64,000 nt of DNA from Agrobacterium rosae (GCF_002915175.1 NZ_NXEJ01000002.1:390857-454856); one strand, 5' to 3'. Positions 18,240-28,009 are shown, counted from the first letter of the stretch. Numbers and translations: made by a program. The notes: a model not told the origin generated them from the letters alone.

Positions 18240-18275
18240 TTTGCTGCACTGCAAACGTTTTTGCGGTATCGCAAA
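18240..18275. promoter_or_regulatory. Tandem dyads before the peroxiredoxin gene
   Basis: Two copies of TTTGC-N6-GCAAA (18240-18255 and 18260-18275), 20 bp apart, so on the same face of the helix. They lie 65-100 bases before the peroxiredoxin start and 60 after ureC. This is the pattern of a dimeric regulator binding two adjacent sites; the regulator is unknown. Confidence 0.55.
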
Positions 18276-18339
18276 GTCAGTTTTAGACGTGAATTGTTCC
18301 CAAGGCTTTTCACACGACACACTCGCACAGGAGAAAACC

Positions 18340-18876
18340 ATGCTCGGTAAAAAAGTGCCTGCCGTTACCTTTCGCACGCGCGTTCGCGACGAGGCCGTTG
18401 GCGGCCCAAATCCTTACCGTTGGCAGGATTTGACATCCGATGATTATTTCAAGGGCAAGAAGGTCGTTCTGTTCTCTCTACCCGGCGCTTTCACGCCAAC
18501 ATGCTCGACCTACCAGCTTCCCGATTTTGAAAAGCTGACGCCGGAATTTCGTGCGCTGGACATCGATGAGATCTATTGCCTGTCGGTCAACGATGCTTTC
18601 GTCATGAATGCCTGGGCTAAGGGACAAAACCTGGAGAACGTCAAGGTCATTCCAGATGGCTCCGGTGAGTTCACGCGCAAGATGGGAATGCTGGTCGCCA
18701 AGGACAATCTCGGCTTCGGCATGCGATCGTGGCGCTACGCTGCCATCGTCAATGATGGCGTGGTTGAACAGTGGTTCGAAGAGGAAGGCCATTCGGACAA
18801 TTGCGAGAGCGATCCCTACAGCGTTTCTTCGCCGCAGAATATTCTCGAAAATCTCAAGGCCCGCATCGCAGCCTGA
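18340..18876 (+). CDS. Peroxiredoxin (Prx5/AhpE-like redoxin family)
   Basis: 178 residues from the ATG at 18340, with CAGGAGA before it. The peroxidatic Cys is at residue 55 in FSLPGAFTPTCSTYQL, and the downstream Arg in GFGMRSWRYA completes the site. This matches the Prx5 type that reduces peroxides with glutathione/glutaredoxin or thioredoxin; no fused glutaredoxin domain is present. It sits between ureC and ureE, but has its own dyad-rich upstream region and a strong terminator, so it looks like an independent unit inserted within the urease cluster. Confidence 0.93.
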   Translation: MLGKKVPAVTFRTRVRDEAVGGPNPYRWQDLTSDDYFKGKKVVLFSLPGAFTPTCSTYQLPDFEKLTPEFRALDIDEIYCLSVNDAFVMNAWAKGQNLENVKVIPDGSGEFTRKMGMLVAKDNLGFGMRSWRYAAIVNDGVVEQWFEEEGHSDNCESDPYSVSSPQNILENLKARIAA

Positions 18877-18897
18877 TTTTTTGTGCGTTATAATATG

Positions 18898-18925
18898 AAA
18901 GCCCGGAAGCAATTCCGGGCTTTTT
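18898..18925 (+). terminator. Rho-independent terminator after the peroxiredoxin gene
   Basis: An 11-bp perfect stem (AAAGCCCGGAA / TTCCGGGCTTT) with a GCAA loop is followed by further T, 22 bases after the stop. It implies that the GGDEF gene and ureEFG need separate promoters. Confidence 0.9.
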
Positions 18926-19237
18926 GATGTGTGGCAATTTGCTTGACGCGGGTGATGTTAATAACTGCGACATCATCTGCTTTGAAAATATATATTAATT
19001 GGCGGGCTGCTCACTCCGCTGCCAACCTATGAGATCGCACAATAAGAAGATCGTCATATGCTGTGTTTCAAGGACTTTTAAGCATTGTCTTGTATTACGC
19101 AACGGCATGTTAAGCGAGCTGTGACATTGCGAATGCAATCCACAAATATAGCTGTAATAGCTAAATATTTAGGTATTTGATTTACTTCCAGCCAATCTCT
19201 GGTCTTTATCGATTATGTCATGCAAGGAAGAGGTGCG
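18926..19237. other. Non-coding gap before the GGDEF gene
   Basis: About 310 bases, more AT-rich than the genes around it, with no open frame that looks like a gene. Several short AT runs (near 18990 and 19150-19190) could hold promoter boxes for the downstream gene, but none is clear enough to call. Confidence 0.5.
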
Positions 19238-20071
19238 ATGACTGAACGTTTGAGGGAATTTATTTCGTTAGAAGTGAGTTTGACCGACCTTGGTGAAGGG
19301 CAGGACCTTCGCGGGTTCACAACCAAAATGGTGTTCATTTCTATCATTTTGTCTTTGCTCGTCAGCTGTATCGTTATCGCCGTGGCGAACTCTCTCAATC
19401 TGCTGCCACTCCCGCTGCTGGAAGCGTTGATGTACAGCGTGGCCATGGCCTGGATCGTCGGCGGTGTCGTTACGGGAATACTCTGTTGGGTCGTTGCGGG
19501 TGCAATCCGCAAACTGCACGCGTCACATGCGGAGTTCGAACGTCTGAGCCGGACCGATACTTTGTCGGGCTTGGCCAACCGACGGGCTTTCAATCAATGT
19601 TTCGACGAAGTCGAAAGCGATGCATCGCTGGCCATCTTCGATCTGGATCGGTTCAAGGGCATTAACGACAATCATGGTCACGCAGCCGGTGACGTCGTCA
19701 TCAAAAGGGCTGCTGCTGCAATCGAGGACGTGTTCGGAGAATTTCACTGCGTGGCACGGCTGGGAGGCGAAGAGTTTGCGGTGATCGTTCGTGGTGGAAT
19801 ACGCAAGGATCGCCTCACTCTCATCGAGCTTGCGCGCATTCGCGTGTCTTGCCTGACCATAAATTACAATGGAACACAGCTCCAGACGACGGTTTCCGTC
19901 GGCGTTGCGGATATCGATCCGTCCCGTTCCAAGCACGATACATTTGCCGTTGCCGATAAGGCGCTCTATCTCGCCAAGGCATCGGGACGCAATTGCGTTT
20001 GCCATGAAGACGAATTGTGTGTTGCGCAGGCGGTTGAAAATCTGAAATCGACGTTGCTGGCGGCATCCTGA
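19238..20071 (+). CDS. Membrane-bound GGDEF diguanylate cyclase
   Basis: 277 residues from the ATG at 19238 (AGGAAGAGGTG before it; an ATG at 19220 lies inside that site). Two hydrophobic helices near residues 30-52 and 62-88 are followed by a GGDEF domain with the start motif RTDTLSGLANRRAF and active-site RLGGEEF. The RxxD inhibitory site five residues before GGEEF is missing, so product feedback is not expected. It should make cyclic di-GMP at the inner membrane. No sensory domain other than the short helical hairpin is seen. Lying between ureC/prx and ureEFG is unusual; no functional tie to urease is evident. Confidence 0.92.
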   Translation: MTERLREFISLEVSLTDLGEGQDLRGFTTKMVFISIILSLLVSCIVIAVANSLNLLPLPLLEALMYSVAMAWIVGGVVTGILCWVVAGAIRKLHASHAEFERLSRTDTLSGLANRRAFNQCFDEVESDASLAIFDLDRFKGINDNHGHAAGDVVIKRAAAAIEDVFGEFHCVARLGGEEFAVIVRGGIRKDRLTLIELARIRVSCLTINYNGTQLQTTVSVGVADIDPSRSKHDTFAVADKALYLAKASGRNCVCHEDELCVAQAVENLKSTLLAAS

Positions 20072-20187
20072 TTGTGCCTGATCTTGGTGCGCACCGCGTA
20101 TAAGAGTGCATTGCGTCATCAGCGACTTGCAATCGATCTCGTCATCCTTCAGGTTTCTTAGAGACGTAATATTACCTTGGAAAGCTC

Positions 20188-20667
20188 ATGCTGCGCGTTC
20201 AATCCTACCTTCCCGTCGGCACGCCTGCGGACGAACCGACCGGTTATGTAACACTGGCCCACGATCAGCGGCATCTGCGCCGCAAGCTGCTGCATCTTCA
20301 AAACGACGAGATGGTTATGCTAGACCTGAAAGAGCCGGTGCTGTTTGCACATGGCGATCTGCTGGTCATCGAGAATGGTGACCTTGTGGAAGTTCGTGCG
20401 GCCGATGAAAAGCTGTTCGAAATCACCGCTAAAAATACGCTGCATCTCATCGAACTCGCATGGCATTTGGGCAACCGTCACTTGGCTGCGCAGATCGAGG
20501 AGGGTCGGATCGTCATCCTTCGGGACCACGTCATCCGCGCCATGCTGGAGGGATTGGGGGCAACGGTGCGCGAGGTGGAGGAACCATTCCAGCCTGCGCG
20601 TGGTGCCTATCATGCCCATGGCGGTCATTCGCATGGTCACGATCATCACAACCACAGCCACGACTGA
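20188..20667 (+). CDS. ureE: Urease accessory protein UreE (nickel chaperone)
   Basis: 159 residues. The UreE core ([55 protein letters not shown]) is followed by a His-rich tail of about 20 residues ([17 protein letters not shown]), which binds extra nickel. UreE delivers nickel to the UreDFG-apourease complex. It ends 3 bases before ureF. Confidence 0.97.
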   Translation: MLRVQSYLPVGTPADEPTGYVTLAHDQRHLRRKLLHLQNDEMVMLDLKEPVLFAHGDLLVIENGDLVEVRAADEKLFEITAKNTLHLIELAWHLGNRHLAAQIEEGRIVILRDHVIRAMLEGLGATVREVEEPFQPARGAYHAHGGHSHGHDHHNHSHD

Positions 20668-20670
20668 TCC

Positions 20671-21342
20671 ATGACGCACAAACGTAGCGTCGATGCATTG
20701 CTGAGATTGATGGCATGGATGTCTCCGGCCTTTCCGGTCGGAGCCTTTTCCTATTCCGGCGGGCTGGAAAGCGCAGTGAATGATCGTCGTCTATCGTCGG
20801 CCCTCGATCTTCGCAACTGGATCAGCCTGCTTTTGCAGCGTGGAACGCTTTGGAACGACGCTGTTCTGATGGCGCAGGCTTGGCGCTGCCATGAAGACCG
20901 CGAGGCGCTGGCCGAGTTGACGCAACTGGCGCAGGCCTTGGCGGGTTCGGCAGAGCGCTATCGCGAAACGACCCTGTTGGGTGATGCCTTTACGGATGCC
21001 GCCGCCGCATGGCCGCATGATGTTTTTCAGCGTTTGGCGAAATCGACCCCTTATCCTGTCGCGGTGGGGGCGGTTGCCTCGGCACATGGGGTTGACCTTG
21101 AGGACGCACTGGCGGCCTATCTGCATTCCGGCGTGTCGCAATTCGTGTCGGCGGGCATCCGCCTGGGCGTTGCAGGCCAGAAAGATGGCGTTGCCATTCT
21201 CGCGCATCTGGAAAGCGATATCGTATCCTTGGCACAGCATGCGGCGGTCTCGACGCTGGATGATCTTGGCTCTGCGACCATTCTTGCCGATACGGCAGCC
21301 ATGCGCCACGAGGTGCAGGAAACGCGGCTTTTTCGGTCATGA
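20671..21342 (+). CDS. ureF: Urease accessory protein UreF
   Basis: 223 residues, all-helical family: LMAWMSPAFPVGAFSYSGGLE is diagnostic near the N-terminus. The C-terminal EVQETRLFRS tail, which contacts UreG in the activation complex, is conserved. It gates GTP hydrolysis by UreG during nickel insertion. It follows ureE after 3 bases; ureG begins 87 bases later. Confidence 0.97.
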   Translation: MTHKRSVDALLRLMAWMSPAFPVGAFSYSGGLESAVNDRRLSSALDLRNWISLLLQRGTLWNDAVLMAQAWRCHEDREALAELTQLAQALAGSAERYRETTLLGDAFTDAAAAWPHDVFQRLAKSTPYPVAVGAVASAHGVDLEDALAAYLHSGVSQFVSAGIRLGVAGQKDGVAILAHLESDIVSLAQHAAVSTLDDLGSATILADTAAMRHEVQETRLFRS

Positions 21343-21429
21343 GAATGGCGTAGAATTTGCTTATGTCTTTTCGCCGGCGTGTCGAAATCGCTCGTATGGA
21401 ATAAAATGTCATCCGGAAGGGAAATGGAA

Positions 21430-22041
21430 ATGAAATCGGGAAATGGCCCGCTGCGGGTCGGTATCGGCGGACCTGTCGGATCCGGCAAAACGGCTCTGAC
21501 GGAAAAGCTTTGCAAGGCGATGAGCGCTGATTATTCGGTCGCCGTCGTCACCAACGATATCTACACCAAGGAAGATGCCGAAGCACTCGTGCGCATGCAG
21601 GCGCTGCCTTCTGAGAGGATTGTGGGCGTAGAAACCGGTGGCTGCCCGCACACGGCCATTCGCGAAGATGCGACCATCAACCTTCAGGCGATTGCTGGCC
21701 TCAATGAGCGATTTCCGGATTTGGATATCGTCTTCATCGAGTCCGGCGGTGACAATCTGGCGGCGACGTTTTCGCCTGATCTGGCCGATATCACCCTCTA
21801 TGTCATCTCAGTGTGTCAGGGTGAGGAAATTCCCCGCAAAGGCGGTCCCGGCATCACACGCTCTGACCTGCTGGTCATCAACAAGAAAGATCTCGCACCC
21901 TATGTCGGGGCCGATCTTGGCGTGATGGACACGGACGCGACGCGGATGCGCAAGGACATGCCCTTTGTTTTCACCGACATGAAGCGCGGCGAGGGCGTGG
22001 GAACCATCGTTAACTTTCTCAAGCAACACGGCGGATTGTAA
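21430..22041 (+). CDS. ureG: Urease accessory GTPase UreG
   Basis: 203 residues from the ATG at 21430, which has GGAAGGG 8 bases before it; the ATG two codons earlier is too close to that site. Motifs: P-loop [13 protein letters not shown], switch region [10 protein letters not shown], the nickel-binding CPH in [14 protein letters not shown], and [10 protein letters not shown] for guanine recognition. GTP hydrolysis drives nickel delivery into urease. It is the last urease gene and is followed by a strong two-way terminator. Confidence 0.97.
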   Translation: MKSGNGPLRVGIGGPVGSGKTALTEKLCKAMSADYSVAVVTNDIYTKEDAEALVRMQALPSERIVGVETGGCPHTAIREDATINLQAIAGLNERFPDLDIVFIESGGDNLAATFSPDLADITLYVISVCQGEEIPRKGGPGITRSDLLVINKKDLAPYVGADLGVMDTDATRMRKDMPFVFTDMKRGEGVGTIVNFLKQHGGL

Positions 22042-22090
22042 GACACAATAGAAGCTGAAACGGCTTTGGTTTGATGACGGATAGAAAAAG

Positions 22091-22117
22091 AAAACGCCGG
22101 GCAGTGCCCGGCGTTTT
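22091..22117. terminator. Bidirectional rho-independent terminator
   Basis: A perfect 12-bp stem (AAAACGCCGGGC / GCCCGGCGTTTT, AGT loop) with T-runs on both strands, between the convergent ureG and the RND pump gene. Confidence 0.93.
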
Positions 22118-22136
22118 GTGATTTATGGCCTTCGCT

Positions 22137-25100
22137 TTACTCTGCCGCAAGTGGCGGCAGGCGCAGCACATTGTTGGCATTCCCTGCCGTTTTGGCAGCG
22201 GGGCCGTTTTTCTGCTCGATGTTTGCCAAGCGCTCTTCGAGGCCCGACAACGCGTCCTGATTGGTGCGTGCCGCTTCCGACAGTTCCTCGTTGGACAGAA
22301 CCGGATGCTCTTCTTCCTTCTTGCCTATGAAGCGACCGAAGAGATGAGCGAGCAGCCGCGACAGATCATCCATGATGAGGAAGAAGGCGGGCACGACAAC
22401 CAGAGACAGAACCGTCGAAACGATGATGCCGCCGATAACCGCAATCGCCATGGGCGAGCGGAACGAACCACCTTCACCAACGCCGAGCGCAGACGGCAGC
22501 ATGCCCGCCGACATGGCAATCGAGGTCATGATGATGGGCCGCGCGCGCTTGCGGCCCGCTTCGACCATAGCGTGAACCCGCTCCATGCCATGACGACGCA
22601 TTTCGATGGCGAAATCCACCAGCAGAATGGCGTTTTTGGTCACGATACCCATCAGCATCAGAATGCCGATGAGGACGGGCATGGAGAGTGCATTGTTGGT
22701 GATGATGAGCGCCACCGCCACACCGCCAATCGCCAACGGCAGTGAAAACAGAATGGTGAAGGGCTGGATGATATCCTTGAACAACAGGATGAGAACGACC
22801 AGCACGAGCAGCAGGCCGAGCAACATGGCATTGGTAAAGCCGCGCTGCATTTCACCCTGCACCTTGGCGTCGCCGCTTTCTGCAAGACGCACGGTGGGGG
22901 GCAATTGTGTTTCCGCTACGATGCGCTTGAACTCAGCAGATGACGTATCCAGCGCCGTACCGAAGGGGACATCGGAGCCGATGGAGACGACGCGATTGCG
23001 GTCGTTGCGCTTGATCGAGCTTGGGCCTTCCGAATAATCGATGTCAGCCACGCTGTAGAGCGGCACAGTGGCACCCGTTGCGGTCTTGATTTTCAGCGCG
23101 CGGATGGACGCTAGATCACGGCGAACATCGAGCGATGCCTGAACGCGAATCGGAATCTGTCGGTCATCCAGCGAAATCTTGGTGAGCTGCGCATCGATAT
23201 CACCGATGGTGGCGACGCGGACCGTTTGGGATATCTGCTGTGGCGTAATGCCGAGGCGAGCAATCTCATCCTTGCGCGGGCGGATCTGCAGTTCGGGGCG
23301 CGGAAGCGCGCCTTCCGAGCTGACATTGACGAGGATCGGCGAGGCGCGAAGACGCGTTTCCAGAATGCCGACGGCCTTTTGCAAATCCTCTTCGCTTGAC
23401 GACAGGAAGTTGAAGCTCAGTTCCCGTTCAGCGCGATCATTCAGCTTGATGATGCGCACATCCGGGATCGTGTTCACCTTGGCGAAAATATCCCGCTCCA
23501 CATCCCATTGCGGACGCGTTCTGCCATTGTCTTCGACCTTCGGAAGATATTGGCCGATCAGCGGTATCGAGCCCAATCCATTATTGACCAGCGCCTTCAC
23601 CAACGAGTGATCGATATGCTGGAGAATGACGCGCACCGTTGCACGCCGCAGTTCCAGATCGCCCTTTGGCGATGCGCCGCCCAGAATGAAGACGCTTTCG
23701 ACGCCGTTGATATCCTTTACGGCCTGATAGATTTTCGATGTCGTCGTATCAGTTTCTTCCAGCGTCGCATTGGGCGGAAGCTCGATGGAGAGCACGACGC
23801 GCGACGCATCATCCGGCGGCAGGAAGCTGCCGGGAACGCCGCTCAAGAGAATGATCGACCCGACAAGGAAGCCGATGGCGCCGAGTAGCGTGAGGTAACG
23901 CGCCCACCATCTGCTGGTGGTGGCCGTCACCATCCGCGTATAGGACTTCATCAACCAGCCGTCATTGTCGTGGTGGTCATCGACGGCATCATCGGAACGC
24001 ATAAGGTAAGCGGCCATCAACGGCGTGATGAGGCGCGCGACCATCAGCGAGAAGAACACCGAGAAGGCGACGGTAAGGCCGAATTGGATGAAGTATTGGC
24101 CGGGGACACCCGGCATGAAGGACACAGGCACGAAAACGGCGATGATAGTAAAACTCGTCGCGATCACCGCAAGGCCGATTTCGTCGGCGGCTTCCAGCGA
24201 GGCGCGATAGGGCGATTTGCCCATCTTTATGTGGCGGGAGATATTCTCCACCTCCACGATGGCGTCATCCACGAGAATACCGGTCGCCAGCGTCAAGGCG
24301 AGGAAGCTGACGAGATTGAGCGAGAAGCCCAGCACATCCATGACCCAGAAGGTGGGGATGGCTGACAAGGGCAGGGCTACGGCGGCGATCAGTGTCGCGC
24401 GCCAGTTTCGCAGGAACAGCAGCACCACGATGACGGCAAGAATGGAGCCTTCCACCAGCGTATGAAGCGCGGCCTCATAGTTGCCATAGGTGAAGTAGAC
24501 GGCGTCATCGACCATTTCGATGGAGACGTTGGGGTGGTCTGCGCGCACCTTGTCCAGATTTTGCGCGACGGTTTCGGCAACGGAGACTTCGCTGGCACCC
24601 TTGGAGCGGAAAACCGCAAAGGTGACGCCTGGATTGCCGTTGAACCGCGAGAAGGATTTGGGTTCTTCGTAGGTATCGGTGACCGTTCCGAGTTCCGACA
24701 GCTTGACGAAGCGACCGTTGGACAGCGAAATCGTGGTATTGGAAAGCTGCGCCACATCACGGGTGTCGCCCAAGGTGCGGATGGTCTGCTCGTTGCCAGC
24801 CACCTGTCCACGACCGGAGCCGAGATCGATGTTGGTGCCACGCAGTTGGGTGTTCACATCCGAAGCGGTGATACCGTAGGCATCGAGCTTGGCTGGGTTG
24901 AGCGACACGCGCACTTCACGGTCCGCACCGCCGTAACGGTCGATCTTGCCGATGCCCGACTGGCCCTGAAGCGCCCGCTTGATGGTGTCATCTACGAACC
25001 AGGACAACTCTTCCAGGGTCATGTTGGGGGAGGAAACGGCAAAGGTCTGGATTGCCTGTCCCTCGACATCGATCTTGCTGACGACGGGCTCTTCGATATC

Positions 25101-25463
25101 CGCAGGCAATTCGCTGCGGATTTTATCGATGGCGTCTTTGGTGTCCTGAACGGCTTCTTCGGTAGGCTTTTCAATGCGGAACAGCACCGTGGTCAGGGAC
25201 TGACCGTCGGTGACCGTGGACTGTATCTCATCGATTCCGCTGATGGAGGCAACCGCGTCTTCGACTTCCTTGGTAACCTGCGCCTCTAGCTCGGACGGCG
25301 AGGCACCGCTTTGCGTGACGGTGATGGCCACCACCGGCACGTCGATGTTGGGAAAGCGGGTGATCGGCAGATCGTAAAACGCTTTCACGCCCAAAAACAG
25401 CAGCAAGGCGAAGCAGAGCAACGGCGCAATCGGGTTGCGGATGGACCATGCGGAAAAGTTCAT
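22137..25463 (-). CDS. RND efflux transporter, inner-membrane permease subunit
   Basis: 1108 residues, the size of AcrB/MexB-type pumps. It has the N-terminal helix (IAPLLCFALLLFLG), the pseudo-repeat of two six-helix bundles, and the proton-relay Asp-Asp in LATGILVDDAIVEVENI. Porter-domain stretches such as VTKEVEDAVASISGIDEIQS are typical of the multidrug (HAE) group. It exports hydrophobic compounds with the adaptor encoded 13 bases upstream; no outer-membrane factor gene is nearby, so TolC would be shared. The last 60 residues form a coiled-coil-like cytoplasmic tail (EERLANIEQKNG), longer than usual. The substrate is unknown. Confidence 0.93.
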   Translation of the reverse strand: MNFSAWSIRNPIAPLLCFALLLFLGVKAFYDLPITRFPNIDVPVVAITVTQSGASPSELEAQVTKEVEDAVASISGIDEIQSTVTDGQSLTTVLFRIEKPTEEAVQDTKDAIDKIRSELPADIEEPVVSKIDVEGQAIQTFAVSSPNMTLEELSWFVDDTIKRALQGQSGIGKIDRYGGADREVRVSLNPAKLDAYGITASDVNTQLRGTNIDLGSGRGQVAGNEQTIRTLGDTRDVAQLSNTTISLSNGRFVKLSELGTVTDTYEEPKSFSRFNGNPGVTFAVFRSKGASEVSVAETVAQNLDKVRADHPNVSIEMVDDAVYFTYGNYEAALHTLVEGSILAVIVVLLFLRNWRATLIAAVALPLSAIPTFWVMDVLGFSLNLVSFLALTLATGILVDDAIVEVENISRHIKMGKSPYRASLEAADEIGLAVIATSFTIIAVFVPVSFMPGVPGQYFIQFGLTVAFSVFFSLMVARLITPLMAAYLMRSDDAVDDHHDNDGWLMKSYTRMVTATTSRWWARYLTLLGAIGFLVGSIILLSGVPGSFLPPDDASRVVLSIELPPNATLEETDTTTSKIYQAVKDINGVESVFILGGASPKGDLELRRATVRVILQHIDHSLVKALVNNGLGSIPLIGQYLPKVEDNGRTRPQWDVERDIFAKVNTIPDVRIIKLNDRAERELSFNFLSSSEEDLQKAVGILETRLRASPILVNVSSEGALPRPELQIRPRKDEIARLGITPQQISQTVRVATIGDIDAQLTKISLDDRQIPIRVQASLDVRRDLASIRALKIKTATGATVPLYSVADIDYSEGPSSIKRNDRNRVVSIGSDVPFGTALDTSSAEFKRIVAETQLPPTVRLAESGDAKVQGEMQRGFTNAMLLGLLLVLVVLILLFKDIIQPFTILFSLPLAIGGVAVALIITNNALSMPVLIGILMLMGIVTKNAILLVDFAIEMRRHGMERVHAMVEAGRKRARPIIMTSIAMSAGMLPSALGVGEGGSFRSPMAIAVIGGIIVSTVLSLVVVPAFFLIMDDLSRLLAHLFGRFIGKKEEEHPVLSNEELSEAARTNQDALSGLEERLANIEQKNGPAAKTAGNANNVLRLPPLAAE

Positions 25464-25476
25464 GGTGTTCTCTCAG

Positions 25477-26658
25477 TCAGTTCGAGGCTGCGGCATCAGC
25501 CGGGACCGGGTTGATCTTGTCACCATCGCGCACGAATGCGCCTGCTTTTTCGACGACCACGTCGCCTGCGGAAATCCCGTTTTTGATTTCCACGAAACCA
25601 CCGTCCTGAATGCCGATTTCGACAGCCACCTGTTTGACCACGCCGTTTTCGACACGTCTGGTGGTCGATCCATCGCGACCTGACGTCACTGCGGAAAGCG
25701 GCAGGGCCAGAGCATTGGCTGAGGCGATCACCACTTCGGCGCTGCCATACATGCCAGCGCGGGCTGGGCTGTCCGTTGGTAACAGAATATGCACGGAGCC
25801 GAGGCGCGTAGTCGCATCAACCGTGGGCGACACAAGCCGCACCTTGCCTTCGATCTTGTTGCGACCACCAGCGACGGTAATGATGGCTCTTTGCCCGACC
25901 TGAACCTTCTGGATATCGGTTTCCGAGAGGTCAGCAACGAGTTCGATCGCGTTGTCCTTGATGACGGTAAAGAGCGGATTTCCGCTGCCGCTGGCAATGG
26001 CACCGACGCGTGCGTTCTTGGCCGATACGATGCCGGCAACCGGCGTTTTGACGCTGGTGCGCGACAGTTTGAGGTCGATGTCTTCGATCTGCGCATCTAC
26101 TACCTTGGTGTCGGCTTCACCAACCGTCACGGCCTGTCTGGAGGCCTGAAGGCGGGCCTGGGCGACATCGGCGGCGGCGGCTGTCTGTTCGACCTGCGAG
26201 ACTGAACCCGAGCCGGATTTGCCGAGACGATCTGCCCGGTCACGCTGGCGAACCGCATCGTCTAAATTGGCTTGCGCTTCAATGACCTGCGCTTTGCTCT
26301 GCGCGACAGAGGCTTCCGCCTTTGCGCGGTTGGCTTGCAGCTGGCTTTTTTGCAGGATGAGGCTGTCTTTCGACAGTTCGGCAAGGGAGGCACCGGCCTC
26401 GACCTTATCACCAATATCGACATTCAGCTTGTCTACCGACAGGCCATCCACCAGCGGCTGCACATAGATTTCATCGACCGGCTTCAGCGTTCCGGTTGCC
26501 ACGACGCGGTCCACGAGATCGCGTTTGGTTGCTTCGCTGACGACGATGGACGGCAGGTTCTTGCGGTCTGCACCACCCTGCGCGCTCGCAAGGCCAGGCA
26601 CGAACAAAGCCGAGACCATGAGAAGCGAGAGCCGGGTTGCAAGTGTGTTGCGATGCAT
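25477..26658 (-). CDS. RND efflux periplasmic adaptor (membrane fusion protein)
   Basis: 393 residues with a signal peptide (cleavage near LASAQGG), lipoyl-like halves around a long coiled coil (about residues 100-185, rich in Ala/Gln/Lys) and the beta-barrel stretch VKTPVAGIVSAKNARVGAIA. It links the inner-membrane pump to an outer-membrane channel. It is the first gene of the two-gene operon; the 330-base region before it would hold the promoter. No regulator gene adjoins it. Confidence 0.93.
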   Translation of the reverse strand: MHRNTLATRLSLLMVSALFVPGLASAQGGADRKNLPSIVVSEATKRDLVDRVVATGTLKPVDEIYVQPLVDGLSVDKLNVDIGDKVEAGASLAELSKDSLILQKSQLQANRAKAEASVAQSKAQVIEAQANLDDAVRQRDRADRLGKSGSGSVSQVEQTAAAADVAQARLQASRQAVTVGEADTKVVDAQIEDIDLKLSRTSVKTPVAGIVSAKNARVGAIASGSGNPLFTVIKDNAIELVADLSETDIQKVQVGQRAIITVAGGRNKIEGKVRLVSPTVDATTRLGSVHILLPTDSPARAGMYGSAEVVIASANALALPLSAVTSGRDGSTTRRVENGVVKQVAVEIGIQDGGFVEIKNGISAGDVVVEKAGAFVRDGDKINPVPADAAASN

Positions 26659-26994
26659 ATGCCTGTCCGTTCAAAGGTGCGGATCGCACGTCCATCATGC
26701 ACATTGGGTGCTTTTGAAAGTCATGCGACGATGAATGCAAAAAAATGGGGTGACATATCTCGCACTCACCTCGCAGATGTCTGCGTCCTCCACAAAACTG
26801 GCCGCTCCCAATTGGGCCAAGTCTCCTGCGAGGCAAATATCCGAGCCTGTCGTAGCGGAATGTAATTCGTCCCCGGGGTTAATTCAATCCGTCTAACTGA
26901 TGGAGCGGATATACATTTTTGAATATCACCGAATGCAGCAATAAATAACGGTGGGCCGAGGCGCGACACTTTGCGCGCCTCGGTTGGTGGCCGT
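26659..26994. other. Non-coding gap between the RND operon and the ABC binding-protein gene
   Basis: 336 bases with no convincing gene. Near 26955-26983 an inverted repeat (CCGAGGCGCG / CGCGCCTCGG) lies just after the stop of the minus-strand binding-protein gene and may act as its 3' end hairpin, though it lacks a T-run. The rest should contain the RND operon promoter; no box is clear. Confidence 0.5.
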
Positions 26995-27987
26995 CTATTT
27001 CAAAGCGGCATCTGTGATTTCAGTAGTAAAGGCACCCGTCGGCTCCTTGGTAATGACAGGGTCGGAACCGCCGCCCAATAGGGTTTTGACGGTGCGGTCG
27101 TAATCCGCCTTATCAAGCGCGCCGGTGGAGCCTGCCGTCAACTTGGCGACCTCCGTCATCATGCCCTTCTGGTGTGCTTCTGTCTGCGCGCCGGAGGCAT
27201 CGTTTTCCAGAATGATATCGGCGGCATCATTGGGGTTCTCTTCCGCCCACTTCCAGCCCTTCATGGAGGCGCGCACGAATTTCACCATGTTGTCCTTGAA
27301 CTTGGCGTCCTTCAGCTTGTCTTCCAGTACGTAGAGGCCGTCTTCCAGAGTCGCCACGCCTTCGTCTTCATATTTGAAGGTTACGAGATCGCTTGCCTTC
27401 ACACCCGCTTCCAGCACCTGCAAATATTCATTGTAGGTCATGGTGGAAATGCAGGCGGCCTGCTTCTGCAACAGCGGGTCGACGTTGAAGCCCTGTTTCA
27501 GCACGATCACGCCATCGGCTCCGCCTGTCGTTGGTATCTTCAGATGCGCCATCCACGACAGGAAGGGATACTCGTTGCCGAAGAACCAGACGCCGAGCGT
27601 CTTGCCCTTGAAATCCGCCGGTTTGGTGATGCCGCTTTCCTTGAGGCAGGTCAGCATCATGCCGGATTTTTTGAAGGGCTGGGCGATGTTGACGAGCGGC
27701 ACGCCCTTTTCGCGGGTTGCGAGCGCAGATGGCAGCCAGTCCACGACGACATTTGCGCCGCCGCCTGCCAGAACTTGCGCAGGAGCAATATCCGGGCCGC
27801 CGGGCTTGATCTCGACATCGAGCCCTTCGGCTTCGTAAAAGCCCTTGTCCTTGGCCACGTAATAACCGGCGAACTGGGCTTGGGTGACCCATTTCAATTG
27901 AAGCGTGACCTTTTCGGCGGCTTGAGCGCCGAACGCCGTCATCAGCGTCGCTCCGGCCAGAAGCATGGATGCAAGTCTGTTTCTCAT
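26995..27987 (-). CDS. ABC transporter substrate-binding protein (NMT1/THI5-like)
   Basis: 330 residues from the ATG at 27987, with AAGGGAAC before it. A signal peptide (cleavage near AQAAEK) is followed by the NMT1/SsuA-type fold: LKWVTQAQFAGYYVAKDKGF, YEAEGLDVEIKPGG, VDWLPSALATREKG. Relatives bind pyrimidine-like or sulfonate ligands. As it closes an operon encoding hydantoinase and a carbamoyl-amide hydrolase, a ureide, hydantoin or pyrimidine is the likely cargo (inference). Confidence 0.88.
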   Translation of the reverse strand: MRNRLASMLLAGATLMTAFGAQAAEKVTLQLKWVTQAQFAGYYVAKDKGFYEAEGLDVEIKPGGPDIAPAQVLAGGGANVVVDWLPSALATREKGVPLVNIAQPFKKSGMMLTCLKESGITKPADFKGKTLGVWFFGNEYPFLSWMAHLKIPTTGGADGVIVLKQGFNVDPLLQKQAACISTMTYNEYLQVLEAGVKASDLVTFKYEDEGVATLEDGLYVLEDKLKDAKFKDNMVKFVRASMKGWKWAEENPNDAADIILENDASGAQTEAHQKGMMTEVAKLTAGSTGALDKADYDRTVKTLLGGGSDPVITKEPTGAFTTEITDAALK

Positions 27988-28009
27988 CGCTGTTCCCTTT
28001 TTTCGTTGT

